The notes beneath the pieces were generated by a model. That model did no database searches, had not been told where the DNA came from, and worked only from the letters and a program-made list of their open reading frames with translations. Below, piece by piece: positions 57,101 through 64,000 of a stretch of DNA of 64,000 nt. Numbering within the stretch: position 1 is the stretch's first letter; each line of letters begins with the position of its first letter. This stretch comes from Cyathus striatus (taxonomy: Eukaryota; Basidiomycota; Agaricomycetes; Agaricales; Nidulariaceae): the NCBI GenBank assembly GCA_025738555.1, contig JAOVFP010000001.1, forward strand, positions 3,906,001 through 3,970,000, given 5' to 3'. Made by a program: the position numbers and the translations under genes.

Positions 57101-58421
57101 CCTCTTCTGATTCTTCTTTTTCCGCTTCATCAATAGCGATGCTTGCTTCAGTCTCTGAAGAACGCTCCTCCTGTACGGCCACTGCCTTGATCTCGGCTGC
57201 AGACGAGTCTGCTTCCAAAGCTTCCTCCTTTAACTCGGGAAGTTCAACACTTACCGGAACATCATTGCTAGTACTGAATTCATCGGCAGTTTCTTGAGGG
57301 ACTTCAACTTCCGTAGTATTGCTCTCGGCCATTGCAGCTTCGTCAGCTATGAGTTCGGAGGTCTCAGACAAAGGTGTATCGATGGAAGGAGCAGTCACTT
57401 CGGGAGTGGTTACATCGGTTTCGGTTTCGAGGAGATCCAATTTAGGCTCATCTTCATACTGTACTATTATTAGCCCTACAATGTATGGGGACGCAGAAGT
57501 ATACGCACCTGAACTTCGTCGTGTGACACGTCTTTCACTTCAGACTCATCTATGGAAAGCTTCTGGACCTTAAAATCTTAGTAGTGCAATTGTATAGATG
57601 CGGAATATGATTGACTTACAGTGGCATCAATAGTATTATTGTCGTCTTCATCGAAAACGGAATCATGCTATAAATAAATGGGTTACTACATGAAGAGGGT
57701 AAGAGGCACGCATTATTCACCTTTTGTTCCTCTTTACCCGCTCCGACAAAGGACTCTTCAGCGGGCGGAGTGTTACTGTATGCGATGGTCTATCTCAAAT
57801 ATTTAGCAATAACTAGGAGTCAGAAATTATAGACTGACATTATCAACTTCACCCTCTTCTTTATCATCATCCTCAGTAGGACTTGGCTCCGCAGATTTCA
57901 ATACTTGTTCAGCTTCCGTGTTGATGCCAACAGTCTGTGAAAGCATAAGTCGAATTACAATGAGTTAACGGCTCCGGTAGTACCTCAGAAGCTGAAAGCT
58001 CAGTGTCTTCATCATTTGCGATAAGACGTTTAGGCTCGTCTTCTGTTGTATCAGCAACTGCAGCCTCTGTCTTGGAAACTATTCCTTCATCTTCAGCAGC
58101 GTGATTGTCAGTCTCAGTCAGTTCAAACGATCGTGCATCAGTGTCAACCTGAGCTACGTTTGTAAGGGATTCAAGCATAGAAACAGGTGAGGGACGAACC
58201 TTGCGCAGCACACCGTTCTCTTCATCAAAGCTGTCTGTCCGGGAGACATCGGAGGTGTCCAAAGACGGGACAACATCTGTTATCTCATTCTTGGCCAGTT
58301 TCAGAAGCTCTGGCACTGAAACACCATTAATGATATCAGAAGCAGAGATAGGAGTGTCGTCTTTGGAAATTGGGTAGAGGTCAGCGGCGACAGCGTCAAC
58401 GTCCCCCTGAAGAGTGGCCAT
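51172..58421 (-). CDS. Giant acidic repetitive protein ending in a CAAX farnesylation box
   Basis: About 2,100 residues in roughly a dozen exons, dominated by a single 4-kb exon (53412 to about 57440). It starts MATLQGDVDAVAADLYPISK. The large exon is almost entirely degenerate repeats of Glu, Val, Ala, Pro, Thr and Ser, with units such as EEPVPAEVEGA, ESAFEEPEE and PTEEAVSAVE, predicted disordered and highly acidic. The C-terminal exons carry recurring motifs: PWTPSFQVTT, PWTPSYSVHSQGSPL, WVPSYSVSRQGSPLPK, WVPSYSVSRQGSPLPE and PWTPSYSVTSQGP. Near the end comes RFFPGGWFSPSPKVPHEGRT, then a Lys/Arg patch and the last residues KKRGRWCVIM. CVIM is a strong farnesyl-transferase site with an upstream basic patch, so the protein is probably tethered to a membrane by its C-terminus. 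I do not recognise the family. Introns are GT-AG and frames join cleanly, so it is not a repeat artefact. Confidence 0.8.
53600..56800 (-). repeat. Degenerate coding repeats, roughly 30-60 residues per unit
   Basis: Recurrent words on the protein level (PAEVEGxxES-FEEPEE, TTLEPTEE, VELxxEEPQGEVEVTEDAVP) reappear in varying order over at least 3 kb. At DNA level they show as repeated CTCCTCGA, TTCTTC and TCTCCTTGGG strings. Such arrays commonly change length between strains. Confidence 0.75.
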
Positions 58422-58859
58422 TGTTGGAATTAATTAAGAATAAAGAGAGTGTGTGTTCCAAAGAACAGATAGGTCCTGAAAGGATTGTAAGGCTTCGAGT
58501 GTCTTGCAGGAAATATACCCAGTCGTGGGCCAGAGTATCTTCGAGCTCAAAAGAAGACGACAGCAAAGAGCACAAGACCAGTCCAAATAAAAATCAACGA
58601 CTCAGTCGCACGTGCCGATCTCGGCTTTGAATACGCGCTATGTCACGTGCTCGTGATCCTCGAAAAGGGCTAGTAGTAGGTGGACGGTCTGATCCAAACC
58701 TAAGCCTGATCGATGATCTTTCCTCTAGAATCCAGAGACTTGCCGTCACTACTCAGTACGAGTACGGTACCAGACATTTATCTGTAATAAAATTCACATA
58801 TAATTAACTCTCAAACTTGTCTCCAACCAAACATTACATATATACACAGAATATGCTAT
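58422..58859. other. Intergenic with an E-box
   Basis: Promoter of the CAAX protein gene and 3' flank of SDS22. It contains TCACGTGC (CACGTG at 58644-58649), about 220 bp upstream of the CAAX gene start. Confidence 0.6.
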
Positions 58860-60378
58860 CTAAGCGCCTCTTACGAAACTGTGTGCAAGTCAAATCAGTT
58901 AAAATGTTGCAATTTTCATAAGGCACGTACGTTGCATCAATCTGCTTCAGTTGTGGAAGGGCTAGAATAATCTTTCGGCGGTATCCCACCATATCATTTG
59001 TTTGACACGGGTTGCCTTCGAGGTAGAGCGTTGTTAACGATGTAATGTGTCGAAGTTGAGAATCGAGAGCAGCGAAGTCCGAGATCTTATTTCCGGTCAT
59101 CTGAAGATCGAATGTCAGCCATGTGCATCCCCTCTTCAAATAAAATATTACTAACCCACAGCTCTTGCAGGTTTGTAAGGTGCGAAATGTTCTCTATCGC
59201 GGGTATAAAGTTATTTCCAACGTCTAAGGTCGTAATTTTCGGCTGTACCAGTTCTTAGTTACGACGCAAAATCATCCGGCAGCAGCGTACATTTCGGTCA
59301 AGTCCTTCCAGTTTCTGAATTCCGTTATGACTGATATACAGCTCCTCGAGATCCGCTAACTCCTCTAGGCCTTCTAACTTCGTGATACGATTGGACTGGA
59401 TAGATAAGATTCTAAGCTTCTTGAGGGTGCTCAAATTCTAGAGGCTAGATCAGCGACCTGTGAACGAAAGTGCATGAACCATACCTCGAGCTTCGTAATC
59501 TTGTTCTTTCCTAGCCATAACTCTTCTAGGTTGACGAGAGACTCTAACCCCTCTATTTTCTACTTTATTTCATGAACACTGCACTGAGCTTTTCACTGAT
59601 GGAAAGAATAGCGCACTCTAATTTTATTGCCACCTAATTCCAAGCTTGTAAGATTCAAGCTTGACTGTAGACCTGATATTTTTGATATCTTGTTTTGAAC
59701 AAAGTATATCGTGCGCAAAGCATGTAAATGATCTAGACGATCCGGAATTGATCGCAGCAAGTTGAACGACAGGTCCAATACCCTTGCCCAGTATCAGCTC
59801 TATGCGTGCGAGTGGTGATAACGGAAACATACTGTAGATTGTCGAGGTTGTCGAGTGCATCGTTCAAATGCTTTATCTTATTATCGTAAAAGTCCAACTC
59901 CTCCAACTTAGTGAGTTCATGGAAGACTTCTGGATCAAGATGGGAGACGAAGTTTTGACGCAGACAGAGCTTCTTCAGATGGTCTTTAAATCTTGTAAGC
60001 CGCAAGGCATCCAGTGAGCCGATACGAGAGTGAACAAGCTCCAACTCCTGTTGTGCAAAGCAATGAATGAATACGTAGCAAAATATCGTGGTAACCATAC
60101 CTCTGTGTCATCTGGGAAGTCGGCCAGGAAGTCCCCATCGTCCGCCTCTTCTCCGTCTTCTCTATCTTCAACTTCATCATCGGTATCTTGGTCAACCACC
60201 GTTGCACTTTCATCTGGTAAAGCAACTCTTGCAGTGAGGGCCGACCTTGTTCAGGTTAAACTCAGTCACCCTGCCTACAAGAGAAAGATTGCACATACTT
60301 CGTAGATGTTTCTTGCCCTTTGTCTCTCGTCGCGCGAGTAGTATCTTTCACTTCGGGTTCAGCCATTTCGGTGGCCAT
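58860..60378 (-). CDS. SDS22: SDS22, leucine-rich repeat regulator of protein phosphatase 1
   Basis: Nuclear PP1 (Glc7/Dis2) partner needed for mitotic exit. It starts MATEMAEPEVKDTTRATRDK. An acidic N-terminal region follows (DQDTDDEVEDREDGEEADDG). At least ten 22-residue leucine-rich repeats are visible across short exons: HLKKLCLRQNFVSHL, KLEELDFYDNKIKHL, LDLSFNLLRSIPDRL, ALRTIYFVQNKISKI, LTSLELGGNKIR, LEELWLGKNKITKLE, LRILSIQSNRITKLE, LEELYISHNGIQKLE, LQELWMTGNKISDF and LTTLYLEGNPC. The LRR cap is YRRKIILALPQLKQIDAT, and a final splice to FVRGA with the stop at 58860 reproduces the conserved SDS22 C-terminus. Reading through the last intron instead would give a spurious tail. Confidence 0.92.
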
Positions 60379-61272
60379 GAATGTGGACGAAAGAGGAGGA
60401 TAGTGCACCGGTGGTTCACAGCAGTGCTGTAGTGATGAAAGACTGACTCAAGCAACCACGGATTGCGAAACCTGACACGGCTGTGATGGCTATGCGAATC
60501 TAATCTAACCCCTTTTACACTACGACGTCATCGATACATATACGTACTTAATCTAATCATAGATTCTGCCACTTGGGTTCCAAAATCGCAACCGACGGCT
60601 TTTAATATCGATCTTCCGAAGAATTCATACCTTGCCCATCGACGATCGGCTGATTACAGAGGCATAAATGTAGAGAAAGCAAATATGACAGAAAGGGAGA
60701 TCATAAGCTGGCGGTGGAATATAATGATGATAAATGAAACTTTCAAGTTCGTAAATGCAACTGAGACATAGCTTTGTATCCGAACCGTTGTCATGCGTAT
60801 GGCCAAAGTATTCCGCGCTAACAACACTTCTGTTCTCGGTGACACTTCAGATGGAGCAAGGAAGTACGTGTATCATATGTAAATCTGCCCAAAATATTAA
60901 GTGAAAATAGAAGGGAAAAATAATAAATACGGGAAACATGTATGCTATTAGGCCAACCTTGCAGTCATCATAGCATATGCAAACCGCGGGCTATAAGAGA
61001 ATCAGATAGTACGAGAAACACGAGATACTACTAGACTAGAAGATACAGCATGCATAGGCCGGATAGGCCAAACTGTGTAAAATACCATCGTCCAGTTCGA
61101 ACCGTAACATGATGGAGCCCAATGAGAAATAAAGGAAGAAACTATTTATGCAGGTAGGTAGCTACGTTACGGCGTTCAAGTCCATTCGTCGCATTGTTCA
61201 TTGCGTTAATGACCGTAATTGCACCAGTTATTACGGCCAATTGTTGTCGTCAAATCCTGTCGTCAAATATCA
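60379..61272. other. Intergenic between tandem minus-strand genes
   Basis: Left part is the SDS22 promoter, with GACGTCAT (CRE-like) near 60524-60531. Right part is the WC-2 3' region. Short frames (60654-60845) are unsupported. Confidence 0.55.
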
Positions 61273-63913
61273 TCACTGTTGAGACAAGATAGACCTCCTC
61301 GAGTGTCGAGGTTCGGCAGTCAGAGGTGTCGATGGTAACTCACGAGGATCCCTATCCCGTTCCCTCTCACGCTCAAAAGATGCCGCAGGAAAGGTAGATG
61401 ACAGAGGAGAATGCGATATGGGAGACGCCGACTGAACCATCGACGGTACCCGATCGACATAAGCTGAAATCTGGCCAAGAGGAGGTAGCTGTGTGGTGGG
61501 TGCTTGTTGCTCTTGAAGCAGTGTTGAATTAGAGAGCGGCGAGGGGGCTGAATAAAAAGTGCTAGTACTGCTAGAATAAGGCGGCCGGTTGTCGCCGGCT
61601 GGAGTATAATGTACGAAATTCATGTTAGATGCTGGAGGAGAAGGTGAAGGCGTCGAATTGTCGAGTATGGGATGCCCTGAATGTGAGTAAATGTCACTTC
61701 CCGAAGCCGAACCGGCAGAGGACGTCGAGAAAGAGCTTTCGCCATAGCTTCGGCGGACAGCGGAGTATGAAGGTGACGCGGATGTCGGCGGTGTTGCGGA
61801 TTCTCGTTTAGTAATCCCCTTGTCCTTACGCCGACGTTGAGCTTGACTGTGGCCCTCTTTTTTGGCGCGTGAGCGAGCATAGCGCAAACCACATCTAGAG
61901 TGGAGAATATATTAGCCAAAGATAGCAGGAAAGAAGGGGAAAGAAGCTTACGCATTACAAAGCTCCTTCTTTCCACTCGGACCCTTTCGCCATTCTGGAC
62001 TTGTAGTTGCCTTACAACTGGAGCATTTCAAAACCCCAGTAGGTCGGTTGCTGGCATTGCGTCCACTTCCCGCGTATTGATCTCTAGTGGAGCCGGGGCT
62101 TACTCGACGCCTGGGAGGAGGAACTACGTCTGCCGTTGGTGAAGTAGCAGCACTTCCTCCCGTGGTAGTTGCCGGAGTAGTTGGGGAGTATGTATAAGTT
62201 GGTGATAAAGGTCGAGCGTATCCAGCTTGAGAAGCACTGGTGTCAACATAAGGAGTAGTCTGCCATTGCTGCGTAGGTTGAGGAAGGGGCGGAAAATACG
62301 ATACAGAGCGTATGTTACTTACACCTGCTGCTGGATTAGCGACTAGAAGAGACATGTTAAATTACGAAGCAAAAAAAAAGGCAGAACTAGCGAACCTTGT
62401 TGAGTCCATCGCTGTGGAGAATATGGGGCTTGAATCTGTGGTGCTTGCTGAGACATATATGCGCTGTTGTATGTAGTAGTAGGTGAGAGTGGCGGGAGCG
62501 CATATGAACCTCCTTGTTGGTCGTAATACGAAGAATTTTGTGCATTATAATTCATGGCAGTAGTATATCCTAGCTGCTGCATTGTTGCGCCCGAGTTGAC
62601 AGCGCTGCGTGAGGGTGCTTCCACCTTGTGACAAGCGAAAATGATAGACCCTACCGTACAAATATACTTAGATTAAGAGCAGCACGGGATTTTAAAAAAA
62701 AGTGGGCTGCTTACCATGAGGTATAAAAATGCTTTCTACTTGTCCGCCTACGATAGAAGGCATGTTCTGCAACGCTTTGTACCTGCGTGTGCAACTCGTT
62801 TTAGCGTCAGTTCCATTAGGCATCCCGTTGCCAATATGCACGTTCTCGACTAGTTTGGCGAAGTCCCTTCCTGTAGGCCCTGTGCCCAGGTCCGGGGGCC
62901 AACTGAGCAAGAGGGGACGACTTTGCTCGTGCCCGAGAATCTGAAAAACTCTTGACAAAGTAGCTGACCGTGGTGCGCACGACATAAGTCGACCAAAAAG
63001 AAGTTCGATTTCATGTTGAGACATGACTGGGGTGCCGCACCAATTAGTCCAATCTGTCTTATGGTGTTCGTCATTGTCGCTCGGGTCGAGGTCAACAATA
63101 GCATGAATAAAACATAGCACGAGGCCCTCCGCAGCCCAGTTTATGACAATGTCAACGGCCATGTAATTTGAATCCACTGCGACCTTGTCAGCATCTGTCC
63201 ATGGAGCAGGGGGACCAACGTAACCCAGCTGTCTTCGCACCCTCGAAAGTCGCGAAAACCTCACCCTGCAAAACCTTATAAGGCGATATCATGTGAAACA
63301 GATGACTGAGGAAACATACCGGGTGACTGAGCCATGCAAAGTCCTGCTCTCTAAAACGCCGCCTAGGTCTTGCTTGGCCGACGCTTGTTCGTCCGGATGT
63401 ACGAAGCTGAGGAGAGGTTTTCCGATAAGATTTGGTGCTTGTTCTTCGAGGTGGCTGGCAAGGACGGGATCCAAATATATGAATACCAAGTCCGATGTGA
63501 GGAGAGCCCAGTCTGGGTAAAACACGATAGAGGGTCAGACATATCACTCGAGAAAAGACAACATAGATGTATTGAGATTGAAGATGATCTGAGAGACACA
63601 AAATCATCCAATCGCCTCCGAATGAAGCGATCGACGAACGATCGTGATATGTATGAACGGAATAATCGAACTCACAACATCGCGTTTGTCCAACTTTCGG
63701 TAAATTAGAGGAGGACTGATCGGTAGCATAGGAAGAGATTTGGGATGTTGATGGGGAAGTGGAGATGGACTGGTGGGTTGATGGATAGGCCGGGTAGACG
63801 GGAAGGGGAATTTGGTGCTGCTGCTGTCTCTGAACATGGGACGACAGGGATTGGGTGAGATCCTGCTGGCCCTGGGAATCGAATGGCCTAGGAGAAGAGG
63901 CCAGATAGCTCAT
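61273..63913 (-). CDS. WC-2: White Collar-2-type PAS/GATA zinc-finger transcription factor
   Basis: Partner of the blue-light receptor White Collar-1; together they bind light-responsive promoters. It starts MSYLASSPRPFDSQGQQDLT with a Gln/Ser/Pro-rich region. The PAS domain begins in exon 2: RCYWALLTSDLVFIYLDPVL, then SHLEEQAPNLIGKPLLSFVH and LESRTLHGSVTRVRFSRLSR. It runs on through VDIVINWAAEGLVLCFIHAI to the end of the domain near VESIFIPHG. A Gln/Ser/Tyr-rich linker (QQLGYTTAMNYNAQNSSYYD) precedes the GATA finger, CSSCKATTSPEWRKGPSGKK ELCNACGLRYARSRAKKEG, with the C-x2-C-x18-C-x2-C spacing of WC-2. A long Ser/Pro-rich tail ends SRRSILSQQ at 61273. The PAS lacks the flavin-binding Cys motif of WC-1-type LOV domains, as expected for WC-2. 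Start chosen at the only upstream ATG. Confidence 0.93.
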
Positions 63914-64000
63914 TGGAGTAAGAAAATTGAGAGGGTAGATTGGTTGTAGGAGATACAGTTGAAGGAGTGTTTGGTGGATTATGATGATGACACGAAGAAT

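Noticed and set aside
1..64000. Transposon or biosynthetic gene cluster
   Set aside because: I looked for transposase or reverse-transcriptase motifs, terminal repeats, and PKS, NRPS, terpene synthase or P450 genes and saw none; the genes are mixed housekeeping and signalling functions.

Overview
This window looks like a gene-dense piece of nuclear genome from a basidiomycete fungus, most likely an Agaricomycete. Almost every gene is broken by several short introns (about 40-120 bp) with fungal splice signals. The gene set fits too: a White Collar-2 type PAS/GATA protein, an Agaricomycete-style F-box protein, a DUF6534 membrane protein, a GPI-type aspartic protease and an HDEL-ended ER J-protein. 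I see no rRNA, tRNA, CRISPR array or intact transposon. I rebuilt exons by hand from splice sites and protein-family knowledge, so exon ends are predictions.

Layout. 1-9071: 3' part of exportin-T (LOS1), cullin-3, an ER DnaJ co-chaperone (SCJ1-like, minus strand) and, divergently, a conserved fungal protein with a mitochondrial-type N-terminus. 9072-16199: a sparse region with three small secreted proteins on the minus strand, two of them paralogous, Kex2-site-rich and repetitive, around the small twin-CX9C gene MDM35. 16200-21856: a yapsin-like aspartic protease and a Gap1/Sar1-type RasGAP, both minus. 21857-25458: a 3.6-kb stretch with no convincing gene. 25459-26198: a probable broken LITAF-like gene. 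27370-31867: a Bro1/Rim20 (PalA) ESCRT-linked protein and a DUF3421 (DM9-like) protein. 32272-37640: a CCX/NCLX-type cation/calcium exchanger and a DUF6534 membrane protein, both minus. 38499-44165: a paraoxonase/arylesterase-like enzyme, a Bqt4-like inner nuclear membrane APSES protein and an F-box protein. 45285-50810: 6-phosphofructokinase and a WSS1/SPRTN-type DNA-protein crosslink protease. 51172-58421: a very large, acidic, repetitive protein ending in a CAAX farnesylation box. 58860-63913: SDS22 (PP1 regulator) and White Collar-2.

Most genes are unrelated housekeeping or signalling functions and do not form a metabolic cluster. The least explained items are the giant acidic CAAX protein with recurring WTPSYSV-type motifs, and the pair of Kex2-site-rich secreted repeat proteins that share a C-terminal signature. 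Further points to check are a single-base reading-frame break in the RasGAP gene at a TG repeat, non-canonical catalytic motifs in the aspartic protease, and an obligatory GC-AG intron in cullin-3.
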